Positions 11,365 through 21,718 of a DNA stretch of 57,968 bases are shown here, one piece after another; the stretch's first letter is position 1, and each line of letters begins with the position of its first letter. The DNA lies in NCBI RefSeq assembly GCF_900101985.1, contig NZ_FNAR01000015.1, positions 1-57,968 on the forward strand, given 5' to 3'. The stretch is from Bhargavaea beijingensis (GTDB lineage: Bacteria > Bacillota > Bacilli > Bacillales_A > Planococcaceae). The notes under the pieces were generated by a model. That model was not told where the DNA came from. It saw nothing but the letters and a program-made list of their open reading frames with translations, and searched no databases. Position numbers and translations under genes: made by a program.

Positions 11365-12251
11365 TTCAGACGGTCGCGACGGGCACCACGGTCGATGAGG
11401 CAGTCTCGAACGCACTTGCCAAACTCGGCCTGACCCGTGATCAGGTGAAAATCGAGATCATTGACGAAGGCAAAAAAGGGTTTCTCGGCTTTGGTGCGCG
11501 CGAGGCGAAGGTGCGCGTCACGGCCGAAGTGGCAGGAACCGAACCGGAAACGGCTTCGGAGGCGGCAAAGGTGGAGCCTGCAGAGGTAACCGCTGCAGAA
11601 CCGGCGGAGCCGTTGGAACCGCTTGATTCCGGGGGCACCGCTTCCCCGGATGGAACCGTGCAGCCGGAAAATCCGGCAGAAGCGGATCCCGTCCCTTTTG
11701 AAAAGGAGCAGGGAGAAGAAAAAGGCCCGGTCGTTCCGGTAGAGCCGCTGGAGCCTGTCTTTCCTGAAGGTGACGAAGAGGAACCGGAGCGGGATCTTGA
11801 CGAGGCGATTGCCCTGACCGCCGATTATCTGAAATCGGTCGTCCGGGAAATGGGTGCGGAGGACGCTCAAGTGTTTCACTTGCTCGACGGCAAGAACCTT
11901 GAGTTCCGGCTTGAAAGCGGGAAGGCCGCGATGCTGATCGGCAAGCGGGGCCAGACCCTGAATGCGCTCCAACAGCTTGTCCAGGTAGTCGCGAACAATT
12001 ACGCCAAGCAGTTTCTCATCGTATCGGTTGATGTTGGCGATTACCGGGCAAAGCGTGCTGAAACGCTGAAGGTGCTGGCCGACAGGAAAGCCGACCAGGC
12101 CGTCCGGACCGGCGCGCGTGTAGCGCTTGAGCCGATGCCTGCATCGGAACGGAAAATCATCCACCATGAACTTTCGGAACGGTTCGACGTCGATACTCAT
12201 TCGGAAGGCAGGGAGCCGCACCGTCATATCGTGATTGAACCGCATAAATGA
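11361..12251 (+). CDS. jag: RNA-binding protein Jag/KhpB (KH and R3H domains)
   Basis: Jag (KhpB/EloR) is a cytosolic RNA-binding protein linked to cell elongation and coupled to YidC. The Jag_N domain occupies residues 1-50 (GTTVDEAVSNALAKLGLTRDQV... GFLGFG). An unusually long Pro/Glu/Ala-rich linker (about residues 55-145) separates it from the KH domain (LIGKRGQTLNALQQLVQ) and the R3H domain (ASERKIIHHELSER... GREPHRHIVI). At 296 residues it is about 90 longer than the B. subtilis protein, nearly all of it linker. It is translationally coupled to yidC. Confidence 0.95.
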   Translation: MIQTVATGTTVDEAVSNALAKLGLTRDQVKIEIIDEGKKGFLGFGAREAKVRVTAEVAGTEPETASEAAKVEPAEVTAAEPAEPLEPLDSGGTASPDGTVQPENPAEADPVPFEKEQGEEKGPVVPVEPLEPVFPEGDEEEPERDLDEAIALTADYLKSVVREMGAEDAQVFHLLDGKNLEFRLESGKAAMLIGKRGQTLNALQQLVQVVANNYAKQFLIVSVDVGDYRAKRAETLKVLADRKADQAVRTGARVALEPMPASERKIIHHELSERFDVDTHSEGREPHRHIVIEPHK

Positions 12252-12256
12252 AATGG

Positions 12257-12289
12257 AGCCGGACAGCGCTGAACGCTGTCCGGCTTTTT
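12257..12289 (+). terminator. Terminator after jag
   Basis: AGCCGGACAGCG and CGCTGTCCGGCT form a perfect 12-bp stem with a five-base loop, followed by TTTTT, immediately after the jag stop. Confidence 0.93.
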
Positions 12290-12451
12290 GCCGGCTTTGC
12301 AAAGAGGATGAAGTGATCCTGTTGCACAACAGGGATGAGAGCGTGGACCGGATCCCGGACACGATTATTTGTTCCTTGCCGGTCGCGACACTTTTCCACA
12401 AAGAGTGTTTGTGGTACTATATTATGTTAGATCACCATGCCCGCATGCGGC

Positions 12452-12469
12452 TTATCCACATGTGGATAA
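12452..12469. promoter_or_regulatory. Back-to-back DnaA boxes before mnmE
   Basis: TTATCCACATGTGGATAA is an 18-base perfect palindrome made of two consensus DnaA boxes in inverted orientation. It ends 23 bases before the mnmE ATG. Just upstream lie another palindrome (CCGCATGCGG, about 12442-12451) and an inverted pair TTCCACAAA / TTTGTGGTA (about 12393-12417). DnaA bound here would sit between promoter and start codon. Confidence 0.75.
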
Positions 12470-12492
12470 CAAGATAGAAAGGGGTGGCCGGA

Positions 12493-13878
<1,386 letters not shown>

Positions 13879-13880
13879 AT

Positions 13881-13897
13881 GCCGGCCTGGTGCCGGC
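13881..13897 (+). terminator. Small hairpin between mnmE and mnmG
   Basis: GCCGGC and GCCGGC form a 6-bp stem with a five-base loop, followed by only a short T-containing stretch. It is a weak terminator at best and probably allows read-through to mnmG. Confidence 0.4.
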
Positions 13898-13932
13898 TTC
13901 ATATATTCAGAGATTAGGAAGGATGAACGAAC

Positions 13933-15822
13933 ATGCCACAATTTGAAGCAGGCAAGTTCGATGTGATCGTCATCGGAGCGGGCCACGCGGGCGTTGAAGC
14001 CGGCCTGGCTGCGGCAAAAATGGGTGCATCGACCCTCATGCTCACGATGAACCTGGATATGGTCGCGTTCATGCCGTGCAATCCGTCGATCGGCGGACCG
14101 GCAAAAGGGATTGTCGTCCGCGAAATCGACGCACTCGGCGGCGCGATGGGGAAAGTGATTGATAAAACGCATATCCAGATGCGCATGCTGAATACAGGAA
14201 AAGGTCCTGCCGTACGGGCACTCCGCGCACAGGCCGATAAAGTGCTTTACCAGCAAGAAATGAAGAACCTGCTGGAGGAACAGGAAAATCTTCACCTCCA
14301 CCAGGGAATCGTCGAGGAACTGATCGTTGAAGACGACGAAGTAAAAGGTGTCATCACACAGGTCGGAGCCGTTTACCGCGCCGAAACGGTCGTCGTCACC
14401 ACGGGAACGTTTCTCCGCGGAGAAATCATCATCGGTGACCTGAAATACTCCAGCGGTCCGAATCACCAACAGCCGTCGATCCGCCTTGCGGAAAACCTCG
14501 AGGAACTCGGATTTGAAACGGTCCGCTTTAAGACCGGAACGCCTCCCCGCGTAAACAGCCGCACGATCGACTACAGCAAGACAGAGATCCAGCCGGGCGA
14601 TGAAGAGCCGCGGGCGTTCAGCTACGAGACGACCGAGTTCATCACTGACCAGCTGCCGTGCTGGCTCACATACACGACCGGAGAAACGCACGAAATCATC
14701 AACGACAACCTGAATCTGTCTCCGATGTACTCCGGCATGATCAAAGGCAAAGGCCCGCGTTATTGCCCTTCGATCGAAGACAAAATTGTCCGGTTCAGCG
14801 ATAAGCCGCGCCACCAGATATTCCTCGAACCGGAAGGCCGCAACACACGTGAAGTATATGTGCAGGGACTTTCCACCAGCTTGCCGGAGCACATCCAGCG
14901 CCGGCTGCTGGAAACGGTCCCCGGGCTTGAAAAGGCCGAAATGATGCGTGCCGGCTATGCGATCGAATACGATGCAATCGTTCCGACACAGCTTTGGCCG
15001 ACACTTGAGACAAAACGGATCCGAGGCCTCTACACCGCGGGCCAAATCAATGGCACGTCAGGCTACGAAGAAGCGGCGGCCCAGGGAATCATGGCCGGCA
15101 TCAATGCGGCAGCCCGTGTGCTTGGCCGCGAGGAAGTCATCCTGAGCCGCTCCGATGCCTATATCGGCGTCCTCATCGATGACCTCGTGACAAAGGGAAC
15201 GAACGAACCGTACCGCCTTCTTACATCCCGTGCGGAATACCGCCTGCTGCTGCGCCATGACAATGCCGATCTCCGCCTGACGGAGATCGGTTATCGGACC
15301 GGCCTTCAGAGCGAGGAGCGGTATGCACGATTCCTCGAGAAAAAGCGGATGATCGAAGACGAAATCAAACGTCTCGGCCGCACGGTCCTGAAACCGGACG
15401 ACACGCTCCAGGCGAACATCCGTGAAATCGGCGGCACCGAGCTCAAGGAAGCAATCCACGCCTCCGATCTGCTGAGGCGTCCTGAAGTGCACTACGGACT
15501 GATCGAGGCCGTGGCACCGGCAGATGTGAAACTTCCGGAAGAGGCCAAGGAACAGGTCGAAATCCAGATCAAGTACGAAGGCTACATCAATAAGTCGATG
15601 CAGCAGGTGGAGCGCCTGAAGAAGATGGAAGACAAGAAGATTCCTGAAAACATCGACTATGATGCCATCCAGGGCATCGCCTCCGAAGCGCGCCACAACC
15701 TTAAGGAAGTCCGGCCGCTCTCCATCGCGCAGGCATCCCGGATCTCGGGCGTCAACCCGGCAGACATCTCCATCCTGCTCGTCTATATCGAACAGGGCAA
15801 GATTGCGAAAGTATCCGGTTAA
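13933..15822 (+). CDS. mnmG: tRNA uridine-5-carboxymethylaminomethyl modification enzyme MnmG (GidA)
   Basis: This is the FAD-dependent partner of MnmE in cmnm5U34 formation. The 629 residues begin with the Rossmann motif [14 protein letters not shown] and carry the GidA signatures [10 protein letters not shown] and the conserved [11 protein letters not shown] region. A C-terminal helical domain binds MnmE and tRNA. The ATG has AGGAAGGA upstream. It lies in the standard order mnmE-mnmG-rsmG. Confidence 0.97.
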   Translation: MPQFEAGKFDVIVIGAGHAGVEAGLAAAKMGASTLMLTMNLDMVAFMPCNPSIGGPAKGIVVREIDALGGAMGKVIDKTHIQMRMLNTGKGPAVRALRAQADKVLYQQEMKNLLEEQENLHLHQGIVEELIVEDDEVKGVITQVGAVYRAETVVVTTGTFLRGEIIIGDLKYSSGPNHQQPSIRLAENLEELGFETVRFKTGTPPRVNSRTIDYSKTEIQPGDEEPRAFSYETTEFITDQLPCWLTYTTGETHEIINDNLNLSPMYSGMIKGKGPRYCPSIEDKIVRFSDKPRHQIFLEPEGRNTREVYVQGLSTSLPEHIQRRLLETVPGLEKAEMMRAGYAIEYDAIVPTQLWPTLETKRIRGLYTAGQINGTSGYEEAAAQGIMAGINAAARVLGREEVILSRSDAYIGVLIDDLVTKGTNEPYRLLTSRAEYRLLLRHDNADLRLTEIGYRTGLQSEERYARFLEKKRMIEDEIKRLGRTVLKPDDTLQANIREIGGTELKEAIHASDLLRRPEVHYGLIEAVAPADVKLPEEAKEQVEIQIKYEGYINKSMQQVERLKKMEDKKIPENIDYDAIQGIASEARHNLKEVRPLSIAQASRISGVNPADISILLVYIEQGKIAKVSG

Positions 15823-15831
15823 ACACCAATA

Positions 15832-15866
15832 GGCCGATGTGAACAAGATTCGCATCGGCTTGTTTT
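15832..15866 (+). terminator. Hairpin between mnmG and rsmG
   Basis: GCCGATGTG and CGCATCGGC form a 9-bp stem (one G-U pair) followed by TTGTTTT. A partial terminator is likely, because rsmG has no obvious promoter of its own. Confidence 0.6.
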
Positions 15867-15886
15867 ATGGAAGGGGAACCGTCTCA

Positions 15887-16606
15887 ATGAATGAAGAACA
15901 ATTTGTGCAGGAACTTGAAAAGCGGGGCATCTCGCTGAGCGAACGGCAGATTGCCCAGTTCCGCCGCTACTACGAACTGCTCGTCGAGTGGAACGGAAAA
16001 ATGAACCTGACGGCGATTACAGACCGGGAGCAGGTGTACCTGAAGCATTTTTACGACTCGGTGAGCGCCGCATTCCAGGCTCCGTTCGACGGTCCATTGA
16101 CCGTCTGTGACGTCGGAGCGGGAGCGGGCTTCCCGAGCATCCCGCTGAAACTCTGCTTCCCGGAACTGCATGTCACAATCATCGACTCCCTCAACAAGCG
16201 GATCACGTTCCTGGACGAACTCGGAAAAGAGCTCGGCCTCGACAACGTCCGGTTTGTCCATGCCCGCGCCGAGGAAGCCGGCCGCAATCCGGAATTCCGC
16301 GAAGCGTTCGATGTAGTGACCGCCCGTGCGGTCGCGCGCCTCCCCGTGCTTGCTGAACTGTGCCTTCCGCTCGTGAAGGAAGGCGGCCGGTTTATCTCCA
16401 TGAAGGCGGCGGCTGCAGGCGAAGAAATGCGGGAAGCGGAATATGCCGTGAATCTGCTTGGCGGGCGCCTGAAGGAATCCCATTCGTTCCTTCTTCCTAT
16501 CGAGGAAAGCGAGCGCAACATCTTCGTCATTGAGAAAGTTGCCCGCACTCCGAAAAAATACCCGCGGAAACCCGGAACCCCCGGCAAACTGCCGCTTGTA
16601 AAATAA
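15887..16606 (+). CDS. rsmG: 16S rRNA (guanine527-N7)-methyltransferase RsmG (GidB)
   Basis: This SAM-dependent enzyme methylates G527 of 16S rRNA (E. coli numbering); loss gives low-level streptomycin resistance in other species. The SAM-binding glycine loop is [15 protein letters not shown], and [15 protein letters not shown] follows. ATG at 15887 gives 239 residues, the same as B. subtilis, and has GGAAGGGG upstream. An in-frame ATG at 15839 lies inside the preceding terminator and is rejected. Confidence 0.96.
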   Translation: MNEEQFVQELEKRGISLSERQIAQFRRYYELLVEWNGKMNLTAITDREQVYLKHFYDSVSAAFQAPFDGPLTVCDVGAGAGFPSIPLKLCFPELHVTIIDSLNKRITFLDELGKELGLDNVRFVHARAEEAGRNPEFREAFDVVTARAVARLPVLAELCLPLVKEGGRFISMKAAAAGEEMREAEYAVNLLGGRLKESHSFLLPIEESERNIFVIEKVARTPKKYPRKPGTPGKLPLVK

Positions 16607-16642
16607 ACGCTTGATGGTTCCACGTGAAAAGGCATCGTTTGC

Positions 16643-16658
16643 TGTTCCACGTGGAACA
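16643..16658. promoter_or_regulatory. parS: parS site upstream of noc
   Basis: TGTTCCACGTGGAACA is a perfect 16-base palindrome matching the ParB-binding parS consensus TGTTNCACGTGAAACA apart from one symmetrical base. A degraded copy (GGTTCCACGTGAAAAG, three mismatches) lies at 16616-16631. It sits 7 kb from oriC, in the expected parS zone. Confidence 0.85.
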
Positions 16659-16754
16659 TTTTTATATATTCTTTCAATTAGGCTCTCCGGGAAGGAATTT
16701 CCGGTCCCGCATCGAATTGACTTGTAGTAGGATGTCCATAAGGGGGTGCCCGTT

Positions 16755-17624
16755 TTGAAAAGCACTTTCTCGCGCTTTTTCGGGAACAGCGATAAAGATG
16801 AATTGTTTGAAACGAGCGGGGCGGAACGTTCCGAAGATGTGATCAAGGTCCGCCTGGCCGATATCATACCTAACCGTTTCCAGCCGAGGACGATCTTTGA
16901 CGAAGACAAGATCGATGAACTCGCGAGGACCATCAATATCCACGGTGTGATCCAGCCCATCGTCGTACGCCCGATCGAGGACGGCAAGTTTGAAATCATT
17001 GCGGGTGAACGCCGATACCGGGCGATGAAAAAGCTGAACTGGACGGAAGTTCCGGCGATTATCCGGGATATGGACGACAAAGAGACCGCTTCCGTGGCCC
17101 TTATCGAAAACCTGCAGCGGGAAGAACTGACCGCGATTGAGGAGGCCATGGCCTATGACAAGCTGCTGAAGCTCCATTCTCTCACCCAGGAAGCACTCGC
17201 GCAGCGTCTCGGCAAGGGGCAGTCCACCGTCGCCAATAAACTCCGGCTCCTGAAACTTCCGGAACCGGTCAAACGGGGGATTCTTGAACGTGAGATATCC
17301 GAACGCCATGCCCGTTCACTGATCCCGCTTAAAGAAGAAGAGCTTCAGCTTCAGGTATTCGAGGAAATCAGAGAACATCAATATAATGTCAAACAGCTGG
17401 AAGCAAGGATCCAGGAAATCCTGAATCCTCCCGAGGAAGAACCGGCACCCGAGCAGAAACCGAAAAAACGGCGCAAGGCAGTCAGCAAAGATGTCCGCAT
17501 CGCCCTCAATACGATCCGGCAGTCCCTTTCCCTCGTCAACCAGAGCGGAATCCGCCTGCAAACGGAAGAAGAGGACGAAGAGGAATTCTACAAGATCACA
17601 GTCAGAATCCCGAAACAGAAGTAA
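16755..17624 (+). CDS. noc: Nucleoid occlusion protein Noc
   Basis: Noc is a ParB-like protein that binds dispersed palindromic sites and the membrane to keep FtsZ away from the chromosome. The 289 residues begin with the amphipathic N-terminus [11 protein letters not shown], like B. subtilis Noc. The ParB/CTP domain ([26 protein letters not shown]) follows, then a helix-turn-helix ([22 protein letters not shown]). TTG at 16755 is chosen for spacing to AAGGGGG; a GTG at 16746 overlaps that site. Its parS-like neighbour and the separate parB gene show the usual noc/parB duplication. Confidence 0.95.
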   Translation: MKSTFSRFFGNSDKDELFETSGAERSEDVIKVRLADIIPNRFQPRTIFDEDKIDELARTINIHGVIQPIVVRPIEDGKFEIIAGERRYRAMKKLNWTEVPAIIRDMDDKETASVALIENLQREELTAIEEAMAYDKLLKLHSLTQEALAQRLGKGQSTVANKLRLLKLPEPVKRGILEREISERHARSLIPLKEEELQLQVFEEIREHQYNVKQLEARIQEILNPPEEEPAPEQKPKKRRKAVSKDVRIALNTIRQSLSLVNQSGIRLQTEEEDEEEFYKITVRIPKQK

Positions 17625-17628
17625 CCGC

Positions 17629-17655
17629 CTCTTGCCGCTTTGGCAAGAGTTTTTT
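17629..17655 (+). terminator. Terminator after noc
   Basis: CTCTTGCC and GGCAAGAG form a perfect 8-bp stem around GCTTT, followed by six T. It separates noc from the parAB pair. Confidence 0.93.
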
Positions 17656-17768
17656 CTGTCGGCCAAAAGACCGTCCGGCAGAATTTTGGTAGAATATAAG
17701 AAATGGCCTTTCCGGTGTGTGCCGGCCTGGCCAATACCGCAACGAAGCAGTTGGAAAGCAGGTGCATT

Positions 17769-18542
17769 GTGGGAAGAATCATATCGATCGCCAATCAGAA
17801 GGGCGGCGTCGGCAAAACGACGACCTCCGTCAATCTGAGCGCTTGCCTCGCATATCTGGGCAAGAAGGTGCTGCTCATCGACACGGATCCCCAGGGAAAC
17901 GCGACGAGCGGAGTCGGCATCAACAAAGGCGATGTCCAGAATTGCATATACGATGTCCTGATTGATGACGCAGATGTCCGCAGCGCGGTCATGCCGACGA
18001 AGGTGGAGGGCCTGTGCGTCATTCCGGCCACCATCGCACTTGCCGGAGCGGAGATTGAACTGGTGTCCACGATTTCCCGTGAAGTGCGTCTCAAGCATGC
18101 GCTGGATGAGCTGAAGGATGAATATGACTACATCATCATCGACTGCCCGCCTTCCCTCGGCCTGCTGACGCTCAATGCGCTCACCGCATCTGACGGGCTG
18201 ATCATCCCGGTCCAGTGCGAATACTATGCCCTGGAGGGCCTGAGCCAGCTCCTCTCGACCATCCGGCTCGTCCAGAAGCATCTTAACCAGGACCTGATGA
18301 TCGACGGTGTTCTCCTGACAATGTTCGATGCGCGCACAAACCTTGGCATCCAGGTGATTGAGGAAGTGAAAAAGTACTTCCAGGACAAGGTATACCATAC
18401 GGTCATCGCGCGCAATGTCCGTCTGAGCGAGGCGCCGAGCCATGGTGAACCGATTATTGTCTACGATCCGCGGTCACGCGGAGCGGAAGTTTATCTAGAA
18501 TTGGCGAAGGAAGTGATTCGCAATGGCGAAGGGGCTAGGTAA
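17769..18542 (+). CDS. soj: Chromosome-partitioning ATPase ParA (Soj)
   Basis: This deviant Walker A ATPase acts with ParB in origin segregation and modulates DnaA activity. The 257-residue protein begins MGRIISIANQKGGVGKTTT, so the ATP loop is at residues 10-18. It continues with DTDPQGNAT and the second signature DCPPSLG. GTG at 17769 is chosen by alignment with B. subtilis Soj and the preceding GCAGGTG; the frame is open for 66 bases further upstream, but without homology. Its last 20 bases overlap parB. Confidence 0.96.
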   Translation: MGRIISIANQKGGVGKTTTSVNLSACLAYLGKKVLLIDTDPQGNATSGVGINKGDVQNCIYDVLIDDADVRSAVMPTKVEGLCVIPATIALAGAEIELVSTISREVRLKHALDELKDEYDYIIIDCPPSLGLLTLNALTASDGLIIPVQCEYYALEGLSQLLSTIRLVQKHLNQDLMIDGVLLTMFDARTNLGIQVIEEVKKYFQDKVYHTVIARNVRLSEAPSHGEPIIVYDPRSRGAEVYLELAKEVIRNGEGAR

Positions 18543-19365
18543 GGGGCTGAATGCGCTTTTTCCCGGAGAGTCGCTGAAACAGTCCGAACAAGTGGAACAG
18601 ATCGACCTGAAACTTCTGAAGCCGAACCCGTACCAGCCAAGGAAGGTGTTCGAGGAGGAAAGTCTTAAAGAGCTGACCGAATCGATCCGCGAGCATGGTA
18701 TCCTCCAGCCGATCATCGTCCGGAAAAAAGGCCGGAAGTATGAAATCGTTGTCGGCGAGCGGAGATTCCGGGCTTCCGGAAAGGCGGGACTGGAGTCCGT
18801 TCCTGCCGTGGTTCGCGATATGACCGATCAGCAGATGATGGAACTGGCGATCCTGGAGAACCTCCAGCGGGAAGACCTGAACCCTGTCGAAGAGGCGGAA
18901 GCCTACAAGCAGCTGATGGACGCCCTCGGCCTGACGCAGGAGCAGTTGGCTTTCCGTCTCGGAAAAAGCCGTCCGCACATCGCGAACCACCTCCGCCTTC
19001 TTTCCCTCCCGGAAGAGGTCCGTGCCATGCTGTCGGACGGCCGCCTGTCGATGGGCCACGGCCGCGCACTTCTCGGTCTCAAGAATAAAAAGCAGATTGA
19101 ACCGGTTGCACAAAAAACAGCCGCCGACAGCCTGAATGTCCGGCAACTGGAGGCGCTTGTCCAGCGGATGAACGAAGATGTTCCACGTGAAACAAAGAAA
19201 GAAAAGAAAGACATCTTCATCACCGAAAAAGAAACGGAGCTCCGGGACTTTTTCGGAACAAGTGTAAATATCAGGAAGACGAAAAACCGGGGAAAAATCG
19301 AAATCGAGTTTTTCTCGGATGAAGATCTTGAACGGATCCTAGAGCTTCTGGACCAGCAGCAGTAA
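18523..19365 (+). CDS. spo0J: Chromosome-partitioning protein ParB (Spo0J)
   Basis: This CTP-dependent clamp loads at parS, spreads, and recruits SMC condensin. The 280 residues show the ParA-stimulating N-terminus (MAKGLGKGLNALFPGE), the CTP/ParB box (GERRFRASGKAGL, ENLQREDLNPVEEA), the parS-reading helix-turn-helix (QEQLAFRLGKSRPHIANHLRLL) and the C-terminal dimer domain. It overlaps soj by 20 bases. A perfect parS lies within its own coding sequence. Confidence 0.97.
   Translation: MAKGLGKGLNALFPGESLKQSEQVEQIDLKLLKPNPYQPRKVFEEESLKELTESIREHGILQPIIVRKKGRKYEIVVGERRFRASGKAGLESVPAVVRDMTDQQMMELAILENLQREDLNPVEEAEAYKQLMDALGLTQEQLAFRLGKSRPHIANHLRLLSLPEEVRAMLSDGRLSMGHGRALLGLKNKKQIEPVAQKTAADSLNVRQLEALVQRMNEDVPRETKKEKKDIFITEKETELRDFFGTSVNIRKTKNRGKIEIEFFSDEDLERILELLDQQQ
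19179..19194. promoter_or_regulatory. parS: parS site within parB
   Basis: TGTTCCACGTGAAACA matches the parS consensus with no mismatch. A parS inside spo0J is also the situation in B. subtilis. It encodes the residues around DVPRET. Confidence 0.95.
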
Positions 19366-19371
19366 CCACCT

Positions 19372-19408
19372 GCCCTTTTTCCGCAGAGAAAAAGGGCGGT
19401 CTATTTTT
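19372..19408 (+). terminator. Terminator after parB
   Basis: GCCCTTTTT and AAAAAGGGC form a 9-bp stem with an eight-base loop, followed a few bases later by TATTTTT. Confidence 0.75.
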
Positions 19409-19427
19409 GGGAGGAAGGAGGATCCTT

Positions 19428-20165
19428 ATGGCATTATTCGGCACACTTGTGAACGTGCTGCTCATCGTCATCGGTTCAGTGATCGGCCGGTTTCTCGGAA
19501 GGATTCCCGAACGCATCAGGGAGACGGTGACTTATGCCATCGGCCTGGCGGTCCTGGTCATCGGTATCCAGATGAGTTTCGCCACTTCCCAGATCATCAT
19601 CGTCATCATCTCGATCGTTGTCGGAGCGGCAATCGGTGAATGGTTGGATTTGGACGGGCAACTGAACCGCCTCGGCCGCTGGATGGATTCCAAAGCGGGC
19701 AAGACAACGGGAGAAAGCGGCCAGGGCGGAATCGCCCAGGGATTCGTTACAGCAACCCTCATCTTCGTGATCGGTTCGATGGCGGTCATCGGAGCAATTG
19801 ACAGTGGCCTCCGCAACGATCACGACGTCCTCATTGCAAAGGGCATCATCGACGGGTTCACCGCATTGATCCTGAGTTCGACGCTCGGCATCGGCGTCAT
19901 TTTGTCCGCTGTGCCGGTGTTTATCTATCAGGGCGCAATTACAATGTTCGCTTCCGTCATCAGCCGGTTTATCCCGGATGACATGATGCGATTTTTCATC
20001 GAGGAGATGACGGCGACCGGCGGCCTGATGATTCTTGCAATCGGATTAAACCTGATCGGGCTGACGAAGATCCGGGTGGCAAATCTTATCCCGGGGATCC
20101 TCGTCGTTGCCCTCGTGACCGGGCTCTTGTACGGGTTTGGTTTCATGCCGGCAACAGGCGAGTGA
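19428..20165 (+). CDS. DUF554 family membrane protein
   Basis: This 245-residue polytopic membrane protein has about six or seven hydrophobic helices. It shows the DUF554 (YdfK-like) pattern: N-terminal GTLVNVLLIVIGSVIGRFLG, the conserved FVTATLIFVIGSMAVIGAIDSGL in the middle, and a C-terminal IGLNLIGLTKIRVANLIPG. No transport substrate or reaction is established for the family. ATG at 19428 follows GGAGGAAGGAGG. Its last 120 bases overlap the 3' end of the convergent yyaC. Confidence 0.85.
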   Translation: MALFGTLVNVLLIVIGSVIGRFLGRIPERIRETVTYAIGLAVLVIGIQMSFATSQIIIVIISIVVGAAIGEWLDLDGQLNRLGRWMDSKAGKTTGESGQGGIAQGFVTATLIFVIGSMAVIGAIDSGLRNDHDVLIAKGIIDGFTALILSSTLGIGVILSAVPVFIYQGAITMFASVISRFIPDDMMRFFIEEMTATGGLMILAIGLNLIGLTKIRVANLIPGILVVALVTGLLYGFGFMPATGE

Positions 20166-20681
20166 GATTGCCCTCGCAGTCACCCGGCTCATCATGAACG
20201 GCAGATGGAGGCGGGTGTTCTGGAGCACTTCCTGGCTGTTGGGCGCAGCGGCGTTGACGACGCCCTTGATCGACAAATCTCCGATCGGCGGCAGCGTCTT
20301 CCCGACAGCACGCCCCGGGAAAAGCGGACGGTCTTCGATGACAATCTGCCCGATATGTTCGGACTTGCCGAGGCAGGCATCAATTGCCACGGTGAACACA
20401 TCTTCGTCGGTCTCGGCGATCCTCTGCAGGTTCAGCGCATGGACCGGCCTGCCCAGCGTCCCGAGGATCGGATGGCGAAAATCCCCCAGTTCGGCGAGCG
20501 ACGTGCCGGTCAGCGGCCCATAAGCATCACCTGTCGACCGGTCTGTCCCGATGCAGACAAACCGGACCGGCCGCTTGCCGAACGGTATGTGACTGAGGAG
20601 GACGGAGGCGATTCTCCAGGCCGCCCCCGCCTCCGCGTAATGGAAACGTCCCTGTTCAGAACTCGTCCCGATGCGGATCAT
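20046..20681 (-). CDS. yyaC: YyaC family protein (putative spore-protease-like)
   Basis: The 211-residue protein matches YyaC, an uncharacterised protein related to the germination protease GPR. Recognisable motifs are VCIGTDRSTGDAYGPLTG, HPILGTLGRPVHALNL, IDACLG and PGRAVGKTLPPIGDLSIKG. ATG at 20681 has AGAGG upstream; a longer open frame beyond this start is chance. After the conserved QNTRLHLPFMMS segment comes a tail of about 40 residues of low-complexity, charged sequence, antisense to the last 120 bases of the DUF554 gene. The native stop may have been lost. It is transcribed against the surrounding genes. Confidence 0.85.
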   Translation of the reverse strand: MIRIGTSSEQGRFHYAEAGAAWRIASVLLSHIPFGKRPVRFVCIGTDRSTGDAYGPLTGTSLAELGDFRHPILGTLGRPVHALNLQRIAETDEDVFTVAIDACLGKSEHIGQIVIEDRPLFPGRAVGKTLPPIGDLSIKGVVNAAAPNSQEVLQNTRLHLPFMMSRVTARAISLACCRHETKPVQEPGHEGNDEDPRDKICHPDLRQPDQV

Positions 20682-20766
20682 ATGAACCTCTTTTCTGTGC
20701 GTGTTTTTGGAAGTATACGCGGAAAGATGAGAGGATATACAGACTTCCGAGGAGGTTGATGCATAG

Positions 20767-21675
20767 ATGGACAAAGAACCTACAGTGGCAGAGACCGTCA
20801 CGAATGAGGCCAAACGAACATTCGATTTGATCGGGAAGATCAAAGAGGCGCTGTTCAGCGAGGAGCTGTGGCTCAGCGTCGGGCTGCTGGCGCTGAAAAT
20901 CCTGCTCATTATCACTATTGCAGGTCTGGTCGTCCGGATCGGGAAAGCGATCATCCGGAGGGTATTCAGTGTACGGCTCAGGCGTCCGCTTTCAGAACGC
21001 CGGGAACGCACGCTACTCAAGCTATTGGAGAACGTCATTTCCTACGTCGTTTACTTCGCGGCGATCCTTGCCGTTTTGTCGGCGTTCCATATTGATGTTG
21101 CCGGTATGATTGCCGCTGCAGGAGTGCTCGGACTTGCCGTCGGTTTCGGCGCGCAGAGCCTCGTGAAGGATGTCATCACCGGATTCTTCATCATCTTCGA
21201 GGACCAGTTTTCGGTCGGTGACTACGTGCGGATCGGCGAAGCCGAAGGAACCGTAGAGGAGATCGGCCTGCGCACGACAAAAATCAAGGTCTTCACCGGA
21301 GAGCTTCACATCATCCCGAACGGCAACATCCAGGAGGTCATCAACTCGTCGATCTATAACTCATTGGCGGTTATCGATGTGAGTGTTTCGTATGAGACGA
21401 ATATTCCCAAGGCAGAAGCGCTGATCCGGGAGTTTTTGCACAGCCTTATCGATGATGAAAACTATGCGGATCTGCTGGCACCGCCGGAACTGCTGGGCGT
21501 CCAGAGCCTTGGAGCGCATGACGTGATCATGCGGATCACGGCGGAAACAGCCCCGATGATGCATTTCGCCGTCGCACGCAAGTTGCGGAAAGACCTGAAG
21601 GAATTCCTGGAACTGAATGAAATTGAAATCCCGTATCCGAAAATGGTCATGGTGGATTCCAAACCGTCGGAATGA
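20767..21675 (+). CDS. Small-conductance mechanosensitive channel, MscS family
   Basis: This membrane channel opens on tension to release osmolytes during hypo-osmotic shock. Of 302 residues, three hydrophobic helices occupy about 35-60, 85-108 and 112-140. The pore helix/beta-domain junction has the MscS signature (AAAGVLGLAVGFGAQSLVKDVITG, then EDQFSVGDYVRIG). A cytoplasmic alpha/beta domain follows. ATG at 20767 follows GAGGAGGTTGATG. It is divergent from yyaC and is followed 43 bases later by the DUF951 gene. Confidence 0.93.
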   Translation: MDKEPTVAETVTNEAKRTFDLIGKIKEALFSEELWLSVGLLALKILLIITIAGLVVRIGKAIIRRVFSVRLRRPLSERRERTLLKLLENVISYVVYFAAILAVLSAFHIDVAGMIAAAGVLGLAVGFGAQSLVKDVITGFFIIFEDQFSVGDYVRIGEAEGTVEEIGLRTTKIKVFTGELHIIPNGNIQEVINSSIYNSLAVIDVSVSYETNIPKAEALIREFLHSLIDDENYADLLAPPELLGVQSLGAHDVIMRITAETAPMMHFAVARKLRKDLKEFLELNEIEIPYPKMVMVDSKPSE

Positions 21676-21718
21676 CATGTTAGAATCAGAAGAAAGCAGA
21701 ATCCCGGAGGTGGTCCCT

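Noticed and set aside
16616-16631. Third parS site
   Set aside because: GGTTCCACGTGAAAAG keeps the CACGTG core but has three mismatches in the outer bases; listed only as a degraded copy.
17656-17768. Extended N-terminus of ParA from 17703
   Set aside because: The frame is open, but the extra residues are unlike ParA and GTG at 17769 has the ribosome site and the B. subtilis-like start.
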